From Alicyclobacillus tolerans (lineage in GTDB: Bacteria; Bacillota; Bacilli; Alicyclobacillales; Alicyclobacillaceae), in contig NZ_JAJFNK010000042.1 of the NCBI RefSeq assembly GCF_021739485.1, forward strand, positions 1 to 43,430: DNA of 43,430 bases. The letters are read 5' to 3'. Positions within the stretch are counted from its first letter, which is position 1; each line of letters begins with the position of its first letter. Both the position numbers and the translations under genes were made by a program. The notes below the pieces were generated by a model that made no database searches, was not told the DNA's origin, and worked only from the letters and a program-made list of their open reading frames with translations. Of the stretch, positions 22,215-29,415 are shown piece by piece.

Positions 22215-23654
22215 GTGGTCAATGGTTATCAATTCCGCTTGTATCCGACCCAAGAACAAGCTCAGACCCTTCTTCGCTGGATCGGGTGCCAACGCCTCAT
22301 CTACAATGCCAAAGTGAGTGAGGATCGCTATTATCGCAGGTTTCGCAAAGATCAGTTGGCCTTAACTGGATTGCCGGTCCCAATCGACCAAACTTACAGC
22401 CAATACATCACCGAGCGCACAAGCTTCTTGCGTGAGGTGCCTTCAATAGTCCTGCGGAACGGGACAGCCAAATGGATGCAAGCCTATCGGCGCTATTTTG
22501 TCAAACTCGGGAACCGGCCAACTTTCCAGAAGCAATGCGGGAAACAATCCGTTTGGCTGACTTCGGAGTTGTTCTCCTTCAACCCCGAGAGGGATTTCAG
22601 TACTGGGGAACTCACCGGCTACAAACTGCATGTGGGCACCCGGAAGTTTCCCGTGGGAGAACTGAAAGTTAAAGCGCATCGTACCTTTGAGATCCCGGCC
22701 TCCATCCATATTGCGATTCATGCTGGGAAGTGGTTTTTGTCTTTCAATGCACAAGACGACACCCTTGCCGACTTCAAGGAAGAGGCCTTGTTGTCTCATT
22801 ACCAGCAGTATGGCATAGAAGAACTCGAGTCCATGACACTCGGTGGAGACCGCGGGGTAGCCAAACCTCTGGTCACATCCAACGGCCAAATCTTTGATCT
22901 GCGCGAGGTGCAAAAGCAACGGATCCAAAAAGAATATCGTCGCAAATTACGCTGGCAGCGCAAGGCCGCAAAACGGCAGAAGAACTCTCGCAATCAAAAG
23001 AAAGCCTATCGCAAGGTGGGGCGCTACCAGCAATATGAAAGCAACGTCCGGGAGGATTTTGCCCACCAGACGAGTCACACCCTGGTGGAAAACCCAAACA
23101 CCCACATTTATATATTTGAAGACCTGAAAACCAAAAACATGACCAAACGACCCAAAGTCCAACAAGACGAGCAGGGGCGATGGCAGAAAAACGGTGCCCG
23201 GGCCAAAGCGGGTCTAAACAAGGTCATTCTGACATCGGCCTGGGGTAAGGTGGTCACGTATACCGCGTACAAGGCGCTGCGTGCCGGTAAGATTGTCATC
23301 CAAGTTCCGCCTCAACATAGTTCGCAAGAGTGTGCCAAGTGCGGCTACACCGATTCAGGGAACAGGCCTTCGCAAGCACTGTTTCACTGCCTACGTTGTG
23401 GACATGAGCGGAATGCGGATTATAATGCGGCCGTCGTCATCAAAAAGCGTGGCATTCAGTGGCTCAAAGAGCACCATGAGCCCAAAGCGAAAAAGAGCGT
23501 GAAGCTCTACCGGAGCCAACTAGGGTCGGAGCGATCCGAAGTTACGCCTGTGGAGAACCCGATAAGCCGTGCAGGTGGAAACACCAACACGCAGGGGTCG
23601 AGGAAGCAGGAAGTTCTAGCCGCGAGGCTGGAAACCCCCACTTCAGCCGTGTAA
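22215..23654 (+). CDS. tnpB: TnpB RNA-guided nuclease (OrfB)
   Basis: A 479-aa TnpB. The RuvC triad is present: Asp in LGGDRGVAKP, Glu in YIFEDLKTKNM, Asp in RNADYNAA; the zinc ribbon CAKCG...CLRCG lies between the last two. The N-terminal YQFRLYPTQEQAQTL is typical. TnpB proteins, ancestors of Cas12, cut DNA guided by an omega-RNA made from the element's right end. Start set at the GTG at 22215, 8 nt after AGGAGG; the ATG at 22209 is only 2 nt away. The gene runs into the right-end hairpin, as expected. Intact and probably functional. Confidence 0.92.
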   Translation: MVNGYQFRLYPTQEQAQTLLRWIGCQRLIYNAKVSEDRYYRRFRKDQLALTGLPVPIDQTYSQYITERTSFLREVPSIVLRNGTAKWMQAYRRYFVKLGNRPTFQKQCGKQSVWLTSELFSFNPERDFSTGELTGYKLHVGTRKFPVGELKVKAHRTFEIPASIHIAIHAGKWFLSFNAQDDTLADFKEEALLSHYQQYGIEELESMTLGGDRGVAKPLVTSNGQIFDLREVQKQRIQKEYRRKLRWQRKAAKRQKNSRNQKKAYRKVGRYQQYESNVREDFAHQTSHTLVENPNTHIYIFEDLKTKNMTKRPKVQQDEQGRWQKNGARAKAGLNKVILTSAWGKVVTYTAYKALRAGKIVIQVPPQHSSQECAKCGYTDSGNRPSQALFHCLRCGHERNADYNAAVVIKKRGIQWLKEHHEPKAKKSVKLYRSQLGSERSEVTPVENPISRAGGNTNTQGSRKQEVLAARLETPTSAV

Positions 23655-23685
23655 GCAAGTGGGTGGGAGGGTTCGAGCTTACCCA
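23500..23685 (+). ncRNA. probable omega-RNA of the TnpB element
   Basis: In TnpB elements the guide RNA is processed from the 3' end of tnpB and the right-end structure, and its guide is the flanking DNA beyond the end. Here the 3' coding end and the CCCACTT/AAGTGGG hairpin (23637-23663) supply the scaffold. The guide would start near 23680 (CTTACCCAAGAG...). Boundaries are inferred from the family, not seen. Confidence 0.4.
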
Positions 23686-23737
23686 AGAGTCCATAAGAGG
23701 AGACCCTTTCCAAGGCCTCCACAACAATCCTATCCAC
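23680..23737 (-). pseudogene. 5' fragment of a gene split by the TnpB element
   Basis: Directly after the stop of the coiled-coil gene, a GTG at 23735-23737 opens a frame reading VDRIVVEALERVSSYGLLGK, which runs into the right end of the TnpB element. On the other side a minus-strand frame ends at 22035 (FVQYDNPKTYKVV) and is followed by the terminator at 21985. Together these look like the two ends of an interrupted last gene of the operon. The ribosome site is weak, so this is tentative. Confidence 0.35.
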
Positions 23738-23971
23738 TTACTGAATGCCAACTTTCTCCTTTACCCTACTGAGATCATGTCTAAGTTCTCCCATTTCGGC
23801 TGAGGTTTGACGTACAGCAAGTCGAACGCTGTCACCGATGTCCATGACACGATGTTCTAACGTGCTGAGCTGAGTCCGGATTTCGCTTAGCGAGGTCTCT
23901 ATACGGTCTAATCTCTGCTCCATAGGCTGTAACACTTCGGCCAGGACATGTCGCAACATTTTCTCATCCAT
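23738..23971 (-). CDS. small coiled-coil protein, 77 aa
   Basis: A 77-aa protein that is almost entirely an amphipathic heptad-patterned helix (MEQRLDRIETSLSEIRTQL, then LEHRV and DIGDSVRLAV). Start at the ATG at 23969-23971 with GGAGG 6 nt upstream; the frame is open to 24052 but lacks a better start. No enzymatic motif. It lies 100 bp after the membrane-protein gene at 24075 and before the split gene. Possibly an oligomerising accessory factor of the pilus operon. Confidence 0.65.
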   Translation of the reverse strand: MDEKMLRHVLAEVLQPMEQRLDRIETSLSEIRTQLSTLEHRVMDIGDSVRLAVRQTSAEMGELRHDLSRVKEKVGIQ

Positions 23972-24074
23972 ACGCATCCTCCGTTCCAGAAACATCATAC
24001 CATGATACGGCTCTCGATTTGTCCTTTTCAACACGATAATTCGAATACCCAACTTTATTTTGCTTGATCCATTT

Positions 24075-24707
24075 TTAGCTTCCGATCTCCCAGATAAACG
24101 TTTCCCAGGACTTATTTGGGTAGAGCAGTTTCGAACCCCATGGACATTTTCCGGGCTTGCGTATCGTCCTTTTGACGTTTCTCAGTGCCTTGGTTGTGGC
24201 TACTTCGGCCAGGCGTCCCTCATAGGTCGTCCCCACCACCGACACTGTCTCACCGGATGCTGTCCATTTCTGCGTCATCCGCTTTGCATCACGGGCAATC
24301 ATGAGTCCCGCCTGAACGTTGCTTTTGACCCGCTTTGTCAAAATCGGGTCGATGTGAATCTCAACCAATTGGGTTCCTTTCAGACGATAGCCTGTCATCC
24401 GTTGGACTCGAGTCCGTAACCATGAATGGATGGGGTACACCATCAGAGACCCAAATCGTCCATATCGTTTGAGAAGAAACGTCCATACGTTGTGTAAGGT
24501 GATATAACTGAGTAACAGGATGGCAACGGTGAATCCGGTCCCTTCCCCAAAGATTCCATCCAGTAACAAAATCAACATACTCAGTCCGACTGCCCACGCG
24601 ATTGCATATCTTCCTTTCATGAGTCGCAAAAGCAGGGCATCCGCAGGATAGAGAGGGCTGTATACGCTAAACAGCAGGGACAATCCCTTGATGAGGTTCT
24701 GCCTCAT
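24075..24707 (-). CDS. membrane protein of the pilus operon, 210 aa
   Basis: No family recognised. Two or three hydrophobic helices occupy residues ~8-80 (AIAWAVGLSMLILLLDG and FTVAILLLSYITLHNVW), followed by a basic cytosolic domain of ~130 residues. AGGAGG lies 7 nt before the ATG at 24705-24707. It follows the TadE-like gene at 24722 by 14 bp, so it is part of the same operon. A platform or regulatory membrane component is plausible from context only. Confidence 0.65.
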   Translation of the reverse strand: MRQNLIKGLSLLFSVYSPLYPADALLLRLMKGRYAIAWAVGLSMLILLLDGIFGEGTGFTVAILLLSYITLHNVWTFLLKRYGRFGSLMVYPIHSWLRTRVQRMTGYRLKGTQLVEIHIDPILTKRVKSNVQAGLMIARDAKRMTQKWTASGETVSVVGTTYEGRLAEVATTKALRNVKRTIRKPGKCPWGSKLLYPNKSWETFIWEIGS

Positions 24708-24721
24708 ATAAATACCTCCTG

Positions 24722-25255
24722 TTACACCGTTTTTCCGCTAATATCGGATGTTGGTGTGATCGTCCACGTGAGTGCGGGCGGACTCCATGTGATCTGCCCA
24801 TGGCTAAAAAACGTATCCAAGATATCCAACGCCGCGAACATGCCTTTGGGTGTATAAGAGACGGTCACGGTGTACGCCACTTGCGTCGATGAAGGAAATA
24901 CGACGTTGGTGCTTTGGATGTCGACGACCTCGTTTAAATTCAGCGAATTTTGCTCCTGCTCAAACGTCTGATTCGCAATATAGACCGCCATATCTTGATT
25001 CACAGTCGGTGAAAAGCCGGACCCTCCGATCGAAGTTCCTGGTGAGTAGTTGACCTGGGTTGCTCCGCTGATCGCAGCAGCCTCTGCGGCACTGTAGACA
25101 ATCTGATGGGCGTGAACGAACTTGTACATATCCACGCCATACCACAGGGCAAACAGCGACATCGGCAAGGACAGCATGACGTAGAGTATGCTGTCTTCCA
25201 GGTCCCCTCGTAAACATCTAGTAAGGCGTTGCTGTAAACGGGACTTGCGTTCCAT
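24722..25255 (-). CDS. TadE-like pseudopilin with RGDLED leader motif
   Basis: A 177-aa protein with a basic N-terminus, the motif LRGDLEDSILYVML at about residues 15-28, one membrane helix (to ~45), an Ala-rich AAEAAAISGA stretch and an exported beta-rich C-terminal domain. The layout is that of TadE/TadF minor pilins. The RG-[SD]-LE motif before the helix is shared with the two Flp-like pilins upstream in the operon, so all may be cut by the prepilin peptidase at 4761-5192. Its start overlaps the end of the 25218 gene by 38 nt. Confidence 0.7.
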   Translation of the reverse strand: MERKSRLQQRLTRCLRGDLEDSILYVMLSLPMSLFALWYGVDMYKFVHAHQIVYSAAEAAAISGATQVNYSPGTSIGGSGFSPTVNQDMAVYIANQTFEQEQNSLNLNEVVDIQSTNVVFPSSTQVAYTVTVSYTPKGMFAALDILDTFFSHGQITWSPPALTWTITPTSDISGKTV

Positions 25256-26510
25256 TACTGAATGTCACCACCCCACTCGTATCGGCCAAACTCGCCGCCT
25301 GAACTTGAATTTCCCCAGATGAAATTTGTATGGGCGAAGACAACCCGTTCCCGGATATCGTGGTACCGCTGAGGTTTTCGCCCATGACATCTATCATCCA
25401 CCCGCCACTTTGGGTCTCAAATAGAACCGCCTGGATGTTGGTTTGTCCACCAGTCCATGTCACGCCCACGTCCGGACTGGTGGCAATCGCTTGGGAGATC
25501 TGATCTTTGGGGCCGTAGTAGGCGATGTAGTCTTGGGATTGACTGGAGCCGCTGTTTACCAGTTGGGATACGGTATCTCCACTGGCCGACCATCCCAAAT
25601 ACGTACCTGTGGTGGCATTGTAAATCCCGACTCCGTTGGTTCCATCTCCCGGCACCGAGGTTGCAGCCGTCAACGTCACGGGGGTCGCTGTAGGTACGGA
25701 AGTGGCACTCGCCGACAAAGAAACATGATAATTCGTCACTCCGGCAGGTTGAGCCACGAAATCGTACGTCGCAGACCCTTGAGGGGACGTGACCGTCACC
25801 TGGGCGTTGTCTCCCGGTTGAATGATTTCCGTCCCTTTGCCGAAATTTTGAATCCCCGTCACCAGGATCTGATGATCCTGCCAGTTCCCATACGTCACTG
25901 CCAGCCCGCTTGCCGGGCTTCCGGCCTCCCATCCTTGTGTGATATCTCGAAATATAAAGTAGTTTCCTTTTGTGGTTCCCGGAACTCCCGCTGGGGCAGA
26001 GCCAAACCCATAACCGTTCACCGTCATCGTGATTTGGTTGCCGCTGGTGGTCATCACAACACTACTCATGCCAATTGGACTGGGTGAAATGGTCGACAGG
26101 TTGGCATGCAGTCCGTTATGGGCGTAATCCAGTGCCTGCGTTACGGTACGAGTTACAGGGATGGTGGGAGTCAGTCCTAAGATCGTTTGCAACGGCCCAA
26201 GAACCGGCATGTGGTAGGTCACGGACAACTGGACGTTTTGATTTTGATTGAGGTCGGTCGTGACGATGTCGGTTGCAGGATTGAACAAGGTCTGTCCATT
26301 TTCCGAAACGGGCAAACTGGCTTCAATGTTTTTGGCGACCGTCTGTTGCAGTGCCGAAGTATCGCCGGTAATCGCCGCAATCTCCCGAGCGGAATTGGCC
26401 GCATTGAGTACGACCGTTGCCGTATGGGTATAGAGGACGATAAAAGTCATTCCAAACAACAGCATCAGGGACACGACCATCCACCAAAACCGCGTGATGA
26501 GTACGGTCAT
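25218..26510 (-). CDS. TadE/G-like protein with large exported domain (tip adhesin candidate)
   Basis: A 430-aa protein. An N-terminal membrane helix (~residues 8-27) is followed by a TadE/G-like stretch (residues ~30-130, NAANSAREIAAITGD, NGQTLFNPATDIVTTDL). Then come ~300 residues of Ser/Thr/Gly-rich beta sequence resembling stacked Ig-like/TIG-type exported domains, without Cys. The NGQTLFNPATDI segment has a counterpart in the smaller TadE-like protein at 26748 (NGVVLFNPGSDI), so the two share an origin. It may be the pilus tip or adhesin. A tight operon overlap with the next gene is present. Confidence 0.65.
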   Translation of the reverse strand: MTVLITRFWWMVVSLMLLFGMTFIVLYTHTATVVLNAANSAREIAAITGDTSALQQTVAKNIEASLPVSENGQTLFNPATDIVTTDLNQNQNVQLSVTYHMPVLGPLQTILGLTPTIPVTRTVTQALDYAHNGLHANLSTISPSPIGMSSVVMTTSGNQITMTVNGYGFGSAPAGVPGTTKGNYFIFRDITQGWEAGSPASGLAVTYGNWQDHQILVTGIQNFGKGTEIIQPGDNAQVTVTSPQGSATYDFVAQPAGVTNYHVSLSASATSVPTATPVTLTAATSVPGDGTNGVGIYNATTGTYLGWSASGDTVSQLVNSGSSQSQDYIAYYGPKDQISQAIATSPDVGVTWTGGQTNIQAVLFETQSGGWMIDVMGENLSGTTISGNGLSSPIQISSGEIQVQAASLADTSGVVTFSNGTQVPFTATPY

Positions 26511-26550
26511 GAGAATCCCATCCTTCCATTGACCATAGGGTTCTCAGTTC

Positions 26551-26751
26551 TTATTTTGTTCCGTGATTTTTAATCCAGTGCATCAGGTGAGGACCAAATA
26601 CAAATAGGATTCCCAACACTACCATCATTACGGCCATATCCAAGAACGTTGGCGGCCCCTCCATGTCCCCTGGAAGACGTATAGAGAAAACATATCGAGA
26701 CCACATTTGTAGACGACATCGCCAAATTTTCAAGAAACGTCCCTCCCTCAT
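26551..26751 (-). CDS. small membrane protein, pilin-like, 66 aa
   Basis: A 66-aa protein with a basic N-terminus, a PGDMEG motif at about residue 27, and one C-terminal hydrophobic helix (LDMAVMMVVLGILFVFG). The arrangement is a shortened form of the Flp-like pilins at 27199 and 27452, including the FGP end of the helix. The ATG overlaps the stop of the 26748 gene by 4 nt; a TTG inside, behind GGGAGGG, is an alternative start. Possibly a minor pilin. Confidence 0.6.
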   Translation of the reverse strand: MREGRFLKIWRCRLQMWSRYVFSIRLPGDMEGPPTFLDMAVMMVVLGILFVFGPHLMHWIKNHGTK

Positions 26752-27173
26752 TGGATGTAGTTCACGCCTTCCTCATTGGCCGAAGCCACCGAGACGGTTT
26801 TCGTGAACGTCATCGGAAACGTCGGCCCCGTAAACCCAAAGAGGTGGACAAACGGGGCAAACATGGGATCGTGATAGGTCAGACGCACCGTCTCAGTCGT
26901 ACCTGTCGCATTGGGTGTGACGGAGATGTCCGAACCCGGATTAAAGAGCACGACCCCATTCGTCTGCGTGGGTAAACCAGATTCCATGATGGTGGTCATG
27001 GCCGTTTGTACGGTGGTCGCACTGGAGCCGGTTTTTGCCAACTCCGTCCCTTGGGACAACGCAGTATCGCCAACGGATACCGCGTATGTCAGGGGGACTC
27101 CAAGAACAAATCCGGAAAACAAAGCGAGCAGCCAAGGCCACAGCAAATCAACTTTCGTCCAAAATTCCTCCAT
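26748..27173 (-). CDS. TadE-like pseudopilin, 141 aa
   Basis: A 141-aa protein starting MEEFWTKVDLLW, with one membrane helix (~residues 8-32, WPWLLALFSGFVLGVPLTYAV) and an exported domain of ~105 residues with the NGVVLFNPGSDISV segment shared with the 25218 protein. Start at 27171-27173, with GGAGAGG 5 nt upstream; the frame is open to 27293. It lacks the RG-[SD]-LE leader motif. A minor pilus subunit by context and architecture. Confidence 0.65.
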   Translation of the reverse strand: MEEFWTKVDLLWPWLLALFSGFVLGVPLTYAVSVGDTALSQGTELAKTGSSATTVQTAMTTIMESGLPTQTNGVVLFNPGSDISVTPNATGTTETVRLTYHDPMFAPFVHLFGFTGPTFPMTFTKTVSVASANEEGVNYIQ

Positions 27174-27198
27174 GTTGTCCTCTCCATCCGGACAAAGA

Positions 27199-27426
27199 CT
27201 AGGAGCCCAGATTGCTGAAGTTGAAACCGCTGGATACCGTGTTAATACTGCTTCCAAGGCTTTTTGTGACCAATGAGACGACCATGGGACCAAACACCAT
27301 CACGATTCCGATCACAACCGCCACAAACATCCATCCCCGAGCGGTCATTTCTTCCAAACTTCCTGACAGGGCACGCTGTTTCATCTCCTGAAGGCGTACC
27401 CCTTGCCGCAAGAACCAAGATTTCAT
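27199..27426 (-). CDS. Flp-like major pilin, copy 1
   Basis: A 75-aa prepilin with a leader of ~20 basic residues, then the motif SGSLEEMTARGW, a hydrophobic helix (MFVAVVIGIVMVFGPMVV) and a short tail with SINTVSSGFNF. It is paralogous to the next gene upstream (27452-27646). The short leader, single helix and tiny tail are typical of Flp/Tad pilins; the probable cleavage is after the Gly. GGAGGGG lies 6 nt before the ATG at 27424-27426. Confidence 0.8.
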   Translation of the reverse strand: MKSWFLRQGVRLQEMKQRALSGSLEEMTARGWMFVAVVIGIVMVFGPMVVSLVTKSLGSSINTVSSGFNFSNLGS

Positions 27427-27451
27427 CCGAAACCCCTCCACTCATTTTTAC

Positions 27452-27646
27452 TTATGAAATCACGCCGTTGAAATTGAAATTGCTGGACACCGTATTGAGA
27501 CTGCCGTGTAAAGCGCCTTGCACAAACTGAACGACCATCGGACCCAATGTGAACAAAGCGAGAATCAGTACGACCACCAGCAGCCAGGTTCGTCCTGTCA
27601 TTTCTTCTAAGCTTCCTCGGGCGTTACAAAGAATGAGATACCGCAC
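27452..27646 (-). CDS. Flp-like major pilin, copy 2
   Basis: About 64 aa and a close paralogue of copy 1: RGSLEEMTGRTW, a hydrophobic helix ending LGPMVV, and the tail SLNTVSSNFNF. The start is uncertain. The GTG at 27644-27646 with GGGGGA upstream is preferred; an ATG at 27662-27664 is possible. The 5' end overlaps the tadC 3' end, so translation is coupled. Two adjacent diverged pilin genes suggest a heteropolymer or alternative filaments. Confidence 0.78.
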   Translation of the reverse strand: MRYLILCNARGSLEEMTGRTWLLVVVLILALFTLGPMVVQFVQGALHGSLNTVSSNFNFNGVIS

Positions 27647-28439
27647 CCAACATCCCCCACACATATAGTCCGACATCAATCACTAACGGGGTCACGAAAA
27701 ACAGCATGAACTTCATGTGGATCGCCTGTTTTTGCCGTTCTCGCAACTCACTCAGTTTCAGTTGGTCTCGATGGTTGAGTTCTGCCAGAGCTTGTCCCAG
27801 GTTTTCTGAGACCTCCGACCCGTGCTTCGCACCCTGTTTAAGCGCTTTGGCCACCAGTTCCAATTCTTCACTCGGGGATGTGGCCGCAAGAATCTGCATG
27901 GCTTCCTGAAAGGTCAGGTGTCCCATCAAGGCATAGGTGTCTTTGACCACTTGTTGCAATTTCCCCTGGAGATGCGGCTCGACTCGTTGCACCGCTTTCA
28001 AATTGCTGAGTCCGGACTTGACATAGATGCGCAAGAGCAAGATAAACTTTCGCATTTCACGGGATACTTCCGCTGCGATTCGCCGCATTCCGGCACGCAC
28101 CTGGAGCACTGGAAACACAAATGCGAATGCCCCAAACACCAGGGATACCAGGATATTCCGACTCAAGTTGTAAAAGACAGCGAGTGTCAAAATCGCCAGG
28201 CCCCATTGCTGAAACTCCAGTCTTTTTGCAGTACGGCGGCTGCCCATTTGCCGCAGCCAATCGTCATACATCGGGTGAAACCTTGCCAGAGGCGTTTTCA
28301 CTTGAGACCCCATGCGACGCATACCTTCAAATGCCCGTTGAGTTTGTTTTCGGACCCACACCTGCTCTAACTTTCGGCTGATGGACCATAGGGCCCCGGC
28401 TGAAAGAATCAAAGCACTGACATACCAGGCTGAATTCAC
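27624..28439 (-). CDS. tadC: TadC-like pilus platform protein
   Basis: A 271-aa inner-membrane platform protein of the T2SSF family. There is an N-terminal helix (~4-20), paired helices around residues 95-130 (LAILTLAVFYNL, LVSLVFGAFAFVFPVLQ) and a C-terminal one (FVTPLVIDVGLYVWGML), with the cytosolic helical bundle between (REMRKFILLLRIYVKSGLS...). Start at the GTG at 28437-28439, with AAGGGAGGG upstream; the frame is open to 28499. It works with TadB and the TadA ATPase to extrude pilin. Confidence 0.82.
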   Translation of the reverse strand: MNSAWYVSALILSAGALWSISRKLEQVWVRKQTQRAFEGMRRMGSQVKTPLARFHPMYDDWLRQMGSRRTAKRLEFQQWGLAILTLAVFYNLSRNILVSLVFGAFAFVFPVLQVRAGMRRIAAEVSREMRKFILLLRIYVKSGLSNLKAVQRVEPHLQGKLQQVVKDTYALMGHLTFQEAMQILAATSPSEELELVAKALKQGAKHGSEVSENLGQALAELNHRDQLKLSELRERQKQAIHMKFMLFFVTPLVIDVGLYVWGMLGAVSHSL

Positions 28440-28513
28440 TCTCTTCCCTCCCTTCTGTTCTTTCATCGTGCCACGGCCCAAGGGCTGGTTTTGTGCCAAA
28501 TTCGGGCAAGTTT

Positions 28514-29401
28514 TTATTCGACATGGTTGGTTTTGGCCACTTGAGATACTCCGATGAAGTAGAACACCAGAGTCATCACGACGCCAGCTTGCATAACCCC
28601 GTGAATGTGAAGCCGCTCATAGCCAAACACGATAAACAAGAGACTCGCGACAAACAGGACCATCGCCGCCATCCGATACGTGGAAAGGGCGGACAAGAGG
28701 CTGTTTTGCGCTTGCACCTTATCCGACAGGGCTTGACGAATGTCCCGCCAGACCTCGGTGAGCTTGGCGTTATACCGTTCGCCTTCCAGTGTGGCGATGG
28801 CTAACGTTTCAAATTCCGCAATGCCCAACTCCCGGGCGCGAATCCACATCGCCTTTGCGACATTCATGTCTCCAGGCGCTTTCCCGAGTTCGTTGATGTA
28901 CTGAAACTCCCGGCGAATCATCGGAGATTTGGCTTCCCGCTCGATTTCTGCACAGGCATCTTCCAAAGTCCCGCTTGTCAGTGCGTGAATGCCCGGATTG
29001 ATGACATCCAAAATCAGTCGTTTACGCACCTGAATGACATACCGGGCGGACAACTCAGCGACAATTTGACGCGGCAACAGCAAAAGCAGAACCGACATGG
29101 TGAGTCCAATCCACATAGGGACTCCAAACACAAAATGCGTGATGCTGACGAACAACACCATTCCAACGGGGACATATCGGGCGTATTGGGCGACCGAGAC
29201 ATTGACGCCAATCCGGTTTAGCTGTGTTTGGAGCTGTTGGAGATAACGTTGCCAGTACGAAGATTTCTTTTGTACGGCTATCAAGTTTCCAAAGAATTGA
29301 CGCGTTCGAAGCATCACTTCACGCCGTTCGGTATGCCAAGCCTGATTCCATAGCAAACCGGCCAACAGAATGCACAGCGATACCGCCAGTGCGTCGCGCA
29401 T
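28514..29401 (-). CDS. tadB: TadB-like pilus platform protein
   Basis: A 295-aa T2SSF-family membrane protein with an N-terminal helix, a pair of helices at ~75-110 (VGMVLFVSITHFVFG and LTMSVLLLLLP), the conserved cytosolic bundle (LTSGTLEDACAEIEREAKSPMIRREF) and C-terminal helices (AAMVLFVASLLFIVFG, MTLVFYFIGV). AGGGAGGTG precedes the ATG at 29399-29401. It lies 14 bp after tadA and 75 bp before tadC. Role: membrane platform that couples ATPase motion to pilin assembly. Confidence 0.82.
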   Translation of the reverse strand: MRDALAVSLCILLAGLLWNQAWHTERREVMLRTRQFFGNLIAVQKKSSYWQRYLQQLQTQLNRIGVNVSVAQYARYVPVGMVLFVSITHFVFGVPMWIGLTMSVLLLLLPRQIVAELSARYVIQVRKRLILDVINPGIHALTSGTLEDACAEIEREAKSPMIRREFQYINELGKAPGDMNVAKAMWIRARELGIAEFETLAIATLEGERYNAKLTEVWRDIRQALSDKVQAQNSLLSALSTYRMAAMVLFVASLLFIVFGYERLHIHGVMQAGVVMTLVFYFIGVSQVAKTNHVE

Positions 29402-29415
29402 CGACGGACACCTCC

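Larger units (their letters stand above)
22065..23685 (+). mobile_element. IS605/IS1341-type element carrying only tnpB
   Basis: tnpB is flanked by a left-end hairpin CCACCT/AGGTGG (22091-22106) and a right-end hairpin CCCACTT/AAGTGGG (23637-23663) that overlaps the tnpB stop codon. No tnpA lies inside. The element makes no target duplication, so the limits are approximate. It is in the opposite orientation to the surrounding backbone genes and appears to split the last gene of the pilus operon. Confidence 0.8.

Noticed and set aside
22032..22292. An 86-codon minus-strand frame across the left end of the TnpB element
   Set aside because: Most of it is antisense to tnpB and the element end. 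Only the last ~13 codons may belong to the interrupted operon gene, and they are discussed there.
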